Source of the DNA: a bacterium
Lineage (GTDB): Bacteria; Desulfobacterota; Deferrimicrobia; Deferrimicrobiales; Deferrimicrobiaceae
Direction of reading: 5' to 3'
Assembly: GCA_020056545.1 (NCBI GenBank)
Contig: JAGVHM010000079.1
Location: forward strand, 1-7,575
DNA: 7,575 bases
The first letter of the stretch is position 1. Every line of letters begins with the position of its first letter. Positions 1 through 6,064 of this stretch are shown here, piece after piece. A program made the translations under genes and the position numbers. Below the pieces are notes generated by a model. It searched no databases. It saw only the letters and a program-made list of their open reading frames with translations, and had not been told where the DNA came from.

Positions 1-208
1 CCTCGAATGTGACGCCCAGGACGCCGCAGGCGAACATTTTACCGGACCCGATCTCCTCGTCTTCGGCGGTGATCGAGAAGGCGCCCCTTTCGTCCAGCCA
101 TGCGAGCATGGCATGAACTTCCTTGAACGTCAGATCAAAAGGCGTGATTATGTTGTACACCTTCCCGTCGTGCAGGATCGGGTAGACGTCGAACTCTTCG
201 GGCCGCAT
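1..208 (-). CDS. Unrecognised protein, N-terminal 69 residues (cut by left edge)
   Basis: I do not recognise this protein. The visible part begins MRPEEFDVYPILHDGKVYNI and is a soluble, acidic, mixed alpha/beta-looking segment with no signal peptide, membrane helix or cysteine cluster. A short segment around residues 22-42 (ending in a WLDERGAF stretch) could be a helix followed by a turn. The frame is open from the ATG at 208 to the window edge, so the C-terminus is missing. The ATG lies 2 nt after the stop of the AMMECR1 gene, with a GGGGA 6 nt upstream as a possible ribosome binding site, so it is probably cotranslated with that gene as the last visible member of the minus-strand run. It does not resemble the start of Memo or the radical SAM protein that often accompany AMMECR1. 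Reality of the gene is well supported by frame and spacing; function is unknown. Confidence 0.7.
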   Translation of the reverse strand, partial: MRPEEFDVYPILHDGKVYNIITPFDLTFKEVHAMLAWLDERGAFSITAEDEEIGSGKMFACGVLGVTFE

Positions 209-210
209 GT

Positions 211-756
211 CTATTCCCCGAATACCTCCGCGGTGAAGGAGTACAGCTCCGCGCCCTTCTCCCACTCGTCGGCGGGAAGTCCCGCCTTGCGGCACGTGTT
301 GGAAAGAAACGCCCTCCGGTCCCAGCCGTACTCGGTGGCCACCTGCGGCAGCAGGAGGCCGCGGAGCGAGCCTTTCCTGACCATCAGTCCGTGGACGCCG
401 ATTTCGATATCTTCGGGCCGGATCGTAACCAGCGGGGTGAGGACGGATATTTCGATCCGGATATCCCTGATTTCCCCCGGTTCCACGGGGGAAAACCGCG
501 GGTCTTCCGTGGCCGCGGCGACTGCGCATTCCTGGACCGTGCGATAGAGGGGAGACTTCGCTTCCGTGTATCCGATGCACCCGCGGAGGCGCCCCCGATG
601 GGTGAGCGTCACGAAGGCCGCCCCCGGCTCTGAGAGCTTCGGGAAGCCGGGGCGTTCCCCGGGGACCTTTCTTTCCTTGACGTACGAAGCCGCTGCGCGC
701 CGGGCGATCTCCAGCAGCTCCCTTCTTTCGTCTTTCGTGAGATAGGGCCCCATCAT
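211..756 (-). CDS. AMMECR1-domain protein
   Basis: A 181-residue protein that is essentially one AMMECR1 domain, the usual length for stand-alone bacterial and archaeal members. The family signature LRGCIG is at residues 57-62, preceded by a strand ending FVTLTHRG, and followed by the conserved DPRFSPV segment (85-91), an IEISVL strand (101-106) and GLLLPQVA (133-140), with a typical C-terminal half including a conserved W/AFL region near 145-151. The biochemical function of the family is not established; C60 inside the signature has been proposed as functionally important. In many prokaryotes AMMECR1 is encoded with a Memo-like protein and a radical SAM protein (AmmeMemoRadiSam), but neither is visible here. 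Start: the first ATG of an ATGATG overlaps the TGA stop of the HD-GYP gene by 4 nt; no Shine-Dalgarno is evident, so translation probably depends on coupling. A frame extension upstream to 891 lies wholly inside the HD-GYP gene and was not used. Confidence 0.93.
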   Translation of the reverse strand: MMGPYLTKDERRELLEIARRAAASYVKERKVPGERPGFPKLSEPGAAFVTLTHRGRLRGCIGYTEAKSPLYRTVQECAVAAATEDPRFSPVEPGEIRDIRIEISVLTPLVTIRPEDIEIGVHGLMVRKGSLRGLLLPQVATEYGWDRRAFLSNTCRKAGLPADEWEKGAELYSFTAEVFGE

Positions 757-1868
757 CCGGACTGGGCGAATATCTTGTCCACGTGGCCGTCGGGCAGGAC
801 CAGGTCGTCCAGGTCGCCGAGTATCTCGATCCTTCCCTGCACCCCGATGAACATGGGAACGATCTTCGGGTCGAACTGCGTCCCCGAACACCGGAGGATC
901 TCCTCGTTGGCTGTCTGAAGCGTGAGCGCCGTCCTGTAGGCGCGGGTCGAGGTCATGGCGTCGAACGTGTCGGCAATCGCCATGATGCGGGATTCCAGAG
1001 GGATGTCGTCCCCCTTGAGATGCATGGGATAGCCGAGGCCGTCGAACCGCTCGTGGTGATGCAGTATCGCCGGAAGGAGCGGCCGGAAATACGGGATCGG
1101 CCCCAGGATCTTGGTCGCCACCTCGGGGTGCATCATGATCTCCTGGTACTCCTCGTCGTTCAGCTTCCCGGGCTTGTTCAGAACCGCCTCCCGGACGCCG
1201 ATCTTGCCGAGGTCGTGGAGGATCGCGGCCTGGCGCAGGGTCTCGAGCTGTTCCTGCGGAAGGCGCATCTCCTTCCCGATCGCAACGGAGTACATGGTCA
1301 CCCGCTGGGAGTGTCCGCGCGTGTAGAAGTCCTTCGCCTCGAGCGCCTTGATGAGGGAGTCGATCGATCGGATGTACATCTGGTTGATGAGGTCGGTCTG
1401 CTCCTTGACCTTTTTCTCCAGGTTCACCTGGTAATCCTGAAGCTCCCTTTCGAGGGCCTTTTTCCTGATGGAGTTCTCGATCGTGATGAGAAGGACGTCG
1501 AAGTTGAACGGCTTGGTGATGTAGTCGCAGGCGCCTATCTTCAGGGCGGAAACCGCGGTGTCCAGCTCGGCGTGCGCCGACATGACCACTCCCGCTATTT
1601 CCGGGTACCGGCTTGTCACTTCCTTGAGAAGGGAAATCCCGTCCATTTCAGGCATCCGGATGTCGGTGAGGAGAACGGTATACAGACTGGCGGAAAGCTT
1701 GGCCAAGGCGTCTTTCCCGTTGCAGGCCTCTTCCACCGAATACCCTGCTATTTCAAGACGTTCTCTGACTAGAGCCCGTATGAATTCCTCATCGTCGACG
1801 ACGAGAATGGAAATCCTGTTCCCGTCTGTCTTCTGGTACGGTTTCCCTATGCTCACAATATTTCCCAT
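753..1868 (-). CDS. Response regulator with HD-GYP c-di-GMP phosphodiesterase domain
   Basis: A 371-residue two-domain signalling protein of the RpfG type. Residues about 19-135 form a receiver (REC) domain: acidic pair D25/D26, phosphoacceptor D69 in LLTDIRMPEMDG, the conserved Ser/Thr position S97 in VVMSAHAE, and K119 in YITKPF. A charged linker (about 132-165) looks like a coiled coil. Residues about 167-320 form an HD-GYP domain: RGHSQRV around H186, the HD pair H218-D219 in ILHDLGKIG, HHERFDGLGYP at 271-281, and DTFDAMTSTRAYR at 300-312. All hallmark metal and GYP residues are present, so hydrolysis of cyclic di-GMP is expected, switched by phosphorylation from a histidine kinase not seen here. 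It is cytoplasmic; no DNA-binding domain. Start: ATG at 1868 with AAGAGG 6 nt upstream is chosen over an in-frame GTG at 1886 that has no ribosome binding site. A 63-nt gap separates it from the YchF-like gene; its stop overlaps the AMMECR1 start. Confidence 0.95.
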   Translation of the reverse strand: MGNIVSIGKPYQKTDGNRISILVVDDEEFIRALVRERLEIAGYSVEEACNGKDALAKLSASLYTVLLTDIRMPEMDGISLLKEVTSRYPEIAGVVMSAHAELDTAVSALKIGACDYITKPFNFDVLLITIENSIRKKALERELQDYQVNLEKKVKEQTDLINQMYIRSIDSLIKALEAKDFYTRGHSQRVTMYSVAIGKEMRLPQEQLETLRQAAILHDLGKIGVREAVLNKPGKLNDEEYQEIMMHPEVATKILGPIPYFRPLLPAILHHHERFDGLGYPMHLKGDDIPLESRIMAIADTFDAMTSTRAYRTALTLQTANEEILRCSGTQFDPKIVPMFIGVQGRIEILGDLDDLVLPDGHVDKIFAQSG

Positions 1869-1931
1869 CGTAATCCTCTTCGGCACCCGGGGGAAAATAT
1901 TTAGTGATAATCCGTTCCGTATGCCTTCAGG

Positions 1932-2972
1932 TCAAACATTGAACCGGATCTGCAGGATGTCGCCGTCCCGCACAATGTATTCTTTCCCTTCAAGACGCAA
2001 TATTCCTTCGCTTTTTGCCTTCGCCATCGAGCCGCACCGGAAGAAGTCCTCGCATGCGATCACCTCCGCCCGGATAAACCCCCTTCCCATGTCGGAATGG
2101 ATACTTCCTGCCGCCATGAGCGCCGTGGACCCCCGCCGGATGTTCCAGGCACGGACCTCGTCGTCCCCTATCGTGAAAAAGCAGATGTAGTCCTGGGCGT
2201 CGAAGGCCCCGCGGACCAGCATGTTCCGGGCGCTCTCGGCGATCCCCATTTCTTTTATAAAATCGGCCTGTTCCGCCATAGACAGTCGGGAGATCTCCTC
2301 CTCGATCTTCGCCGAGAGGCGCAGGAGGGGGATCCCCCGGTCGCTTGCAACGGCGTCAAGTTCCGGGTACGGCCCGGCGGAGAGGTCTCCCTCGCCGACG
2401 TTCAGCACGAGGAGTAGCGGGAGCCTGCTCACAAAACGGAAACCCGCGAGCACGCGCGCCTCCTCCCCCAAAAATGAGACGCGACGAAGGGGAACCTCCC
2501 TCTCAAGGGATGCGACGGCCTTATGAAGCAGGATCCATTCGGTGTCGCGGCGGGCTTCCTTCGTCATCTTCTCGATCCGTTTCTGGGCGATCAGATAGTC
2601 CGATAGCGTCAGCTCCGTTTCGATCGACCGGAACTCCCGAACGGGGTCGAGACCCCCCGGCGGCGCAGGGTAATAATCGTCCGCAAACCCGCGCACCACT
2701 ATCCCCAGCACCTCCATCCCCTTGATCTTCACAAGGGTCTCCGGCGAAAGCAGCTCCCCCTCCTTCGTATCGATGTCCTCGAAGGAAATGGATATGTGCA
2801 CGGCTTTTTTCTGAGGGAAAAAGACGGCAAGCCTGTCCAGCCGGCCGTCGGGCACCCGGATCGTGCAGATACCGGTCGACACGCCCTTTGAAGCGGACTC
2901 GCCCGCGCCTGCCAGTGCGCGGAAGATGGTGCTCTTGCCCGCACCCGCGGCTCCGAAGATGCCGACTTTCAT
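1932..2972 (-). CDS. Divergent YchF/OLA1-like P-loop NTPase with TGS (DUF933) domain
   Basis: A 346-residue relative of the universally conserved translation-linked ATPase YchF (363 residues in E. coli). The N-terminus has a Walker A loop GAAGAGKST (residues 7-15, K13) and the YchF-like DGRLDRLA segment (42-49). The middle (about 115-160) is a helical, coiled-coil-like insertion as in YchF. The YchF-type G4 position reads NVGE (191-194), matching the non-canonical NxxE that gives this family ATP rather than GTP preference. The C-terminal part (about 262-346) is a clear TGS-like domain with FTIGDDEVRAWNIRRGSTA, GRGFIRAEVIACEDF and LEGKEYIVRDGD, ending RFNV as in YchF. Oddity: where YchF has DIAG and a glycine-rich switch II loop, this protein reads FEDIDTKEGELLSPE (64-78), so the G3 DxxG glycine is lost and the loop shortened. 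It is probably a paralogue rather than the housekeeping YchF. The ATG is 6 nt after the deacetylase stop; an AAGAGG overlaps that stop, only 2 nt from the ATG. Confidence 0.88.
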   Translation of the reverse strand: MKVGIFGAAGAGKSTIFRALAGAGESASKGVSTGICTIRVPDGRLDRLAVFFPQKKAVHISISFEDIDTKEGELLSPETLVKIKGMEVLGIVVRGFADDYYPAPPGGLDPVREFRSIETELTLSDYLIAQKRIEKMTKEARRDTEWILLHKAVASLEREVPLRRVSFLGEEARVLAGFRFVSRLPLLLVLNVGEGDLSAGPYPELDAVASDRGIPLLRLSAKIEEEISRLSMAEQADFIKEMGIAESARNMLVRGAFDAQDYICFFTIGDDEVRAWNIRRGSTALMAAGSIHSDMGRGFIRAEVIACEDFFRCGSMAKAKSEGILRLEGKEYIVRDGDILQIRFNV

Positions 2973-2978
2973 CGCCTC

Positions 2979-3755
2979 TTAAGCCCCATCGTCGTCGGAA
3001 ATCCCGTCGAACAGATCGCTCTCCGGCAGACTCACCCGGGGAAGACGGCTCTTCGCGAGCACATAGGTCTCCCGGCGGGCGAACTCCCGGTATCCCTCGC
3101 GCGACAGGATTCGCCGGGAATCCTTCGACTGGGTCCGATGGCACTGGAAAGCCTCCACCTTCTTGTCCACCTGCGCCGAGGTATCCACGACTGTCGTGAT
3201 CTTCCCGCCCGGAACGCCCGAGAGGGGCACGTTCCACAGGGCTAGGATCTCCTTCGCGATTTCGAACTGGTACAGCTTGAACGTAGCCCACGGAGCGATG
3301 CCGTCCATCATCTGGCGGGTGTACCGCGTCGGGTCGGCGGCGGCTTCGAACGCCTCCGAGGCCACCCGCGACATCACCATGTGATCGGGATGGCGCGAGA
3401 CTCCTTCCGGGCCGAATCCGACGATGACGTGGGGGCGGATCCACCGGATCTGCTCCACCGCCTTCTCCACAATCAGTTCGAAGGGGGTATGGAGAAGCTG
3501 ACCGTCCTCGAATCCGAGGAAAGCGACTTTCCGGATTCCAAGGATCCCGGCGGCGCAGAGAAGCTCCGCGGCACGGACCTCTCCCAGATGCTCCCGATCG
3601 GTGACGGGAGGATCCCCCACCATTCCCGCCTGCCCTTTAGTCGCCGTGGCGAGGTACACGTCGACTCCTTCGCTCGCATATTTCGCAATGGTTCCCCCCG
3701 GGCCGAACGTCTCGTCGTCGGGATGGGCCAGAAGGAACAGCATCCTCCGCTTCAT
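2979..3755 (-). CDS. PIG-L/LmbE-family zinc-dependent deacetylase
   Basis: A 258-residue cytoplasmic protein of the PIG-L (LmbE-like) family, whose members hydrolyse N-acetyl groups from N-acetylglucosamine conjugates (examples: MshB, BshB, PIG-L). The signature AHPDDE is at residues 10-15, giving zinc ligands H11 and D14 and the general base D13. The second signature, RHPDH at 121-125, supplies the third zinc ligand H125. The core alpha/beta fold follows in the usual order, with FLGFEDGQL at 79-87 and VIVGFGPEGVSRHPDH at 110-125. Active-site residues are intact. The C-terminal half (about 150-258), where family members set their substrate, has QCHRTQSKDS and does not identify a substrate; bacillithiol, mycothiol-like or glycan substrates are all possible. 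Start: ATG at 3755 with AAGAGG 8 nt upstream places AHPDDE ten residues in, as usual. An upstream ATG at 3905 lacks a ribosome binding site and runs through the divergent control region. It is the first gene of the minus-strand run. Confidence 0.92.
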   Translation of the reverse strand: MKRRMLFLLAHPDDETFGPGGTIAKYASEGVDVYLATATKGQAGMVGDPPVTDREHLGEVRAAELLCAAGILGIRKVAFLGFEDGQLLHTPFELIVEKAVEQIRWIRPHVIVGFGPEGVSRHPDHMVMSRVASEAFEAAADPTRYTRQMMDGIAPWATFKLYQFEIAKEILALWNVPLSGVPGGKITTVVDTSAQVDKKVEAFQCHRTQSKDSRRILSREGYREFARRETYVLAKSRLPRVSLPESDLFDGISDDDGA

Positions 3756-3803
3756 GCGACGGACCTCTTCTGCGCGTGATTCTTCCGTGCAGGGATTGAC
3801 AAT

Positions 3804-3809
3804 ATCATA
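3804..3809 (-). promoter_or_regulatory. Possible -10 box for the minus-strand operon
   Basis: Read on the minus strand this is TATGAT, five of six matches to TATAAT, lying 48 nt upstream of the deacetylase ATG. No good -35 box is found 16-18 nt upstream; that space is occupied by the GCTGC-TT-GCAGC dyad, so an activator-dependent promoter is conceivable. Weak evidence. Confidence 0.25.
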
Positions 3810-3817
3810 ACGGATCG

Positions 3818-3829
3818 GCTGCTTGCAGC
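3818..3829. repeat. Short dyad GCTGC-TT-GCAGC
   Basis: A perfect 5-bp inverted repeat with a 2-base centre. It lies where a -35 box or activator site for the minus-strand promoter would be expected. It could bind a dimeric regulator, but a dyad this short occurs by chance in GC-rich DNA. Confidence 0.3.
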
Positions 3830-3860
3830 GGCATGAGGGTCTCATTTCCGTTTCTCGCCC

Positions 3861-3884
3861 GATTTCCCTTGGTATGGGGGAATC
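3861..3884. repeat. Imperfect inverted repeat overlapping the putative acsB -35 box
   Basis: GATTTCCC (3861-3868) and GGGGAATC (3877-3884) form 8-base arms that match at seven positions, with one T-G pair, around an 8-base centre that contains most of the putative -35 box. The position would suit an operator for the acs operon. No known regulator motif is recognised. Confidence 0.3.
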
Positions 3885-3898
3885 GCATGCATTACAAT
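3869..3898 (+). promoter_or_regulatory. Putative sigma-70-type promoter for acsB-acsD-acsC
   Basis: TTGGTA (3869-3874, four of six matches to TTGACA) is followed after 18 nt by TACAAT (3893-3898, five of six matches to TATAAT). Transcription would start near 3905, giving a leader of about 40 nt that includes the strong AAGGAG ribosome binding site. If correct, it also excludes the upstream ATG at 3833 as the acsB start. Confidence 0.42.
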
Positions 3899-3932
3899 TT
3901 TTCATCGGCTGTATTTCGCCGTTTCCCCCGGC

Positions 3933-3938
3933 AAGGAG
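3933..3938 (+). promoter_or_regulatory. Ribosome binding site of acsB
   Basis: AAGGAG lies 5 nt before the ATG at 3944. It decides the start against the in-frame ATG at 3833, which has no such site and would add 37 residues with no counterpart in AcsB. Confidence 0.85.
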
Positions 3939-3943
3939 ATGCC

Positions 3944-6064
3944 ATGACCGAAACTTTCTGCTCTTCCTGCATTATCGGGGCGAGAAGCGTCATCTCGCTC
4001 GCCCGGGCATCCCTCTCGCACAACATCGCCGGGCGAGGCGCGAACGCCCCGCTCGGGTACCCCGATACGGCGTACGAGCTGCCGGTCGCGTTCGGACTCA
4101 CTGACCTGAAAGTGGCGACGCTTGTCGACGGAGAGAAGGTCCTCGACCTGGCCGAAGGGCTGATCCGCAATTCACCGACGCTGGAAAACGCGCTTGAAGC
4201 CGGCGCCGCGACCCTCCTGGCGGCCGACGTGCTCGGGGCGCTCTCCCACAAGGACGGAAACCCCTTCCCGCCGCCGTCGACCGGGTTCATCCCCGACTCG
4301 ATCCTGCGCAAGCTTGGCATATTCATGGTGGACGGCTCGGTTCCGGGAGTTGCGGTCGTGATCGGCAAGGCCTCCGACCCTTCGGCCGCCGCGGCGATGA
4401 TCCGCGGGTTCCAGGAGATCGGCCTCCTCGTTTTCCTGGCGGGGTCTGTGGTCCAGCAGATGGACAAGGCGGGCGTGAAGCTGGGAGACGATTTCAAGAC
4501 GTTTCCGCTGGGCCCCCTCCCGGCCGTCATCCATGCCGTCAACTTCGCCGTCCGGGCGGGCCTCACTTTCGGAGGAATCGGCCGCGGACAATCCGCCGCG
4601 ATGTACAGCTACCTTTCCAACCGTGTGAAGGCGTTCGTCTGCGCCCTTGGTCCCATGGACGAGATCGGGCTTGCCGTGATCGCCGGCGCGATGAAGGCGG
4701 GGTTCCCCGTGCTCTCCGACCGGAACCTGCCGGAGGTCCCCGGCTCCCTGTTCCGGAGCCCCGCCGGCGAGGAGATGGTAAGGGCCGGGATGGAGGCGCG
4801 CGGCATCAAGGCGAAGATCGTCAAGGTCCCCATCCCGATAGCCTTCGGGCCCGCCTACGAAGGGGAGCGCATCCGGAAATCCGACACCTGGGCCGAATTC
4901 GGCGGAGGCCGCGGTCCGGCGTACGAACTGGTGGTCTCCGCGCCCATCTCCGAGGTGAGGGACAAGGAGATCACGGTGACCGGCCCCGACATACCCGACA
5001 TGCCGAAAGGCGGAACGCTTCCTCTTGGCATAGTCGTCAGGGTCGCCGGCGGCAGGATGCAGAAGGACTTCGAATCGGTGCTGGAGCGGCGCATCCACAG
5101 GATCGTCAACTATGGGGAAGGCACGATGCACGTGGCCCAGCGGGATACCACCTGGATCCGGGTCTCCTGCGAGGCGCAGTCAAAGGGTTTCGGACTCGCG
5201 GATCTCGGGATGATGCTCTACGCAAAGATCCACTCAGACTTCGAGAACATCGTGGACAGGGTTTCCGTGGCGATCCATACACGCGAGAAGGACGTGCTCG
5301 AAGGCATGGCGTTCGCCAGGAAGCTATACGCCGAGCGCGACGCGCGGGCCAGGACGCTGACCGACGACGCCGTCGAGGAGTTCTACTCCTGCACCCTTTG
5401 CCAGTCGTTCGCCCCGAACCACGTCTGCATCGTCGCCCCGGAGCGGCTGGGGCTGTGCGGCGCAATCAACTGGCTCGACGGAAAAGCGGGGTACGAGATC
5501 ACGCCCACCGGGCCGAACCAACCCGTCCTGAAGGGCGCGGTCCTCGATCCGGTCAAGGGCGCCTGGGACGGCGTGAACGCGTTCGTCCGTGAGCACTCCC
5601 GGAACACAGTTCCCGGTTTCAATCTCTACTCGATAATGGACGCCCCGATGACCTCCTGCGGCTGCTTTGAATGCATCATCGCGGTGATCCCCGAGGCCAA
5701 CGGCTTCATGGTGGTCAACCGGGAATTCGAAGGCTCCGAAACGCCTTGCGGCATGGGGTTCTCGACGCTGGCGGGCTCTGTCGGGGGAGGAATCCAGACC
5801 CCGGGATTCATGGGGGTCGGAAAGCATTATCTCTTAAGCAGGAGATTCCTGGCCGCCGAGGGGGGCCTGCCGCGAATCGTATGGATGACAAAGGAGATGA
5901 AGGAGCACCTGGGGGCGGACCTGTCGGCCCGTGCCGCGGAGATCGGCATGCCGGACCTCGTCGGCAAGATCGCCGACGAGACTATCGCGGTGACGCCCGA
6001 GCAGTTGGTCCAGCACCTGAAGAAAGCGGGGCACCCGGCGCTGTCGATGCCGCCGCTGCTATGA
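3944..6064 (+). CDS. acsB: Acetyl-CoA synthase (CODH/ACS subunit AcsB, bacterial type)
   Basis: A 706-residue CO-methylating acetyl-CoA synthase (EC 2.3.1.169), which assembles acetyl-CoA from CO, a corrinoid-borne methyl group and CoA at the Ni-Ni-[4Fe-4S] A-cluster. All A-cluster ligands are visible: C483, C486, C495 and C505 (spacing 3, 9, 10) hold the 4Fe-4S cluster within CTLCQSFAPNHVCIV and RLGLCGA, and C572-G573-C574 in MTSCGCFEC bind nickel. The spacing equals that recalled for the Moorella enzyme (C506 to C595 is 89 residues, as here). The length (Moorella about 729) and the N-terminal segment with GYPDTAYELPV (38-48) and PPPSTGFIPD (109-118) show that the CODH-contacting domain 1 is present (about 1-290), followed by domain 2 (about 290-475) and the A-cluster domain 3. 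The N-terminus is some 18-20 residues shorter than in Moorella and carries CSSC at 6-9. It is the first gene of the plus-strand operon. Strong AAGGAG site; cytoplasmic. Confidence 0.98.
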   Translation: MTETFCSSCIIGARSVISLARASLSHNIAGRGANAPLGYPDTAYELPVAFGLTDLKVATLVDGEKVLDLAEGLIRNSPTLENALEAGAATLLAADVLGALSHKDGNPFPPPSTGFIPDSILRKLGIFMVDGSVPGVAVVIGKASDPSAAAAMIRGFQEIGLLVFLAGSVVQQMDKAGVKLGDDFKTFPLGPLPAVIHAVNFAVRAGLTFGGIGRGQSAAMYSYLSNRVKAFVCALGPMDEIGLAVIAGAMKAGFPVLSDRNLPEVPGSLFRSPAGEEMVRAGMEARGIKAKIVKVPIPIAFGPAYEGERIRKSDTWAEFGGGRGPAYELVVSAPISEVRDKEITVTGPDIPDMPKGGTLPLGIVVRVAGGRMQKDFESVLERRIHRIVNYGEGTMHVAQRDTTWIRVSCEAQSKGFGLADLGMMLYAKIHSDFENIVDRVSVAIHTREKDVLEGMAFARKLYAERDARARTLTDDAVEEFYSCTLCQSFAPNHVCIVAPERLGLCGAINWLDGKAGYEITPTGPNQPVLKGAVLDPVKGAWDGVNAFVREHSRNTVPGFNLYSIMDAPMTSCGCFECIIAVIPEANGFMVVNREFEGSETPCGMGFSTLAGSVGGGIQTPGFMGVGKHYLLSRRFLAAEGGLPRIVWMTKEMKEHLGADLSARAAEIGMPDLVGKIADETIAVTPEQLVQHLKKAGHPALSMPPLL

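Larger units (their letters stand above)
3756..3943. promoter_or_regulatory. Divergent intergenic control region between deacetylase and acsB
   Basis: The 188 bases between two divergent starts are the most AT-rich non-coding stretch in the window and must carry the promoters for both blocks. They hold a plausible plus-strand promoter (3869-3898), a minus-strand TATGAT (3804-3809), an isolated TTGACA on the plus strand (3796-3801) without a matching -10 box, two small dyads (3818-3829 and 3861-3884) and the ribosome binding sites of both flanking genes. No known operator or riboswitch could be recognised. Open frames cross this region on both strands, but neither upstream start has a ribosome binding site. 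Confidence 0.65.

Noticed and set aside
783..1772. Long open frame on the plus strand (329 codons) antisense to the HD-GYP gene
   Set aside because: The minus-strand product has all REC and HD-GYP motifs; the plus frame is a codon-bias shadow without ribosome binding site or domain.
1869..1886. GTG at 1886 as start of the HD-GYP gene
   Set aside because: No Shine-Dalgarno precedes it, while AAGAGG sits 6 nt before the ATG at 1868, within the would-be leader.
1869..1931. Possible terminator or promoter in the 63-nt gap between the YchF-like and HD-GYP genes
   Set aside because: The gap has an AT-rich patch (around 1896-1912) but no stable hairpin with a T run and no paired -35/-10 boxes that I can defend.
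2521..3444. Minus-strand frame of 307 codons spanning the deacetylase and YchF-like genes
   Set aside because: It crosses two well-supported genes in another frame and gives a low-complexity Arg/Gly/Pro-rich product.
3796..3801. Perfect TTGACA on the plus strand as -35 of an acs promoter
   Set aside because: The sequence 16-18 nt downstream is GC-rich and does not resemble a -10 box; the downstream TTGGTA/TACAAT pair is better placed.
3756..3905. Upstream in-frame ATG adding a Cys-rich 50-residue leader to the PIG-L protein, resembling a zinc ribbon at first sight
   Set aside because: The ATG at 3905 has no ribosome binding site, the leader lies across the divergent control region, and the ATG at 3755 with AAGAGG puts AHPDDE in its usual place near the N-terminus.
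3833..3943. Upstream in-frame ATG that would extend AcsB by 37 residues
   Set aside because: There is no ribosome binding site, the extension matches nothing in AcsB, and it spans the putative promoter; the ATG at 3944 has AAGGAG at ideal spacing.
4172..5131. Long open frame on the minus strand (319 codons) antisense to acsB
   Set aside because: The opposite strand encodes a clear AcsB over this whole stretch; the antisense product is rich in Arg, Gly, His and Asp with no recognisable motif, as expected from a GC-rich shadow frame.
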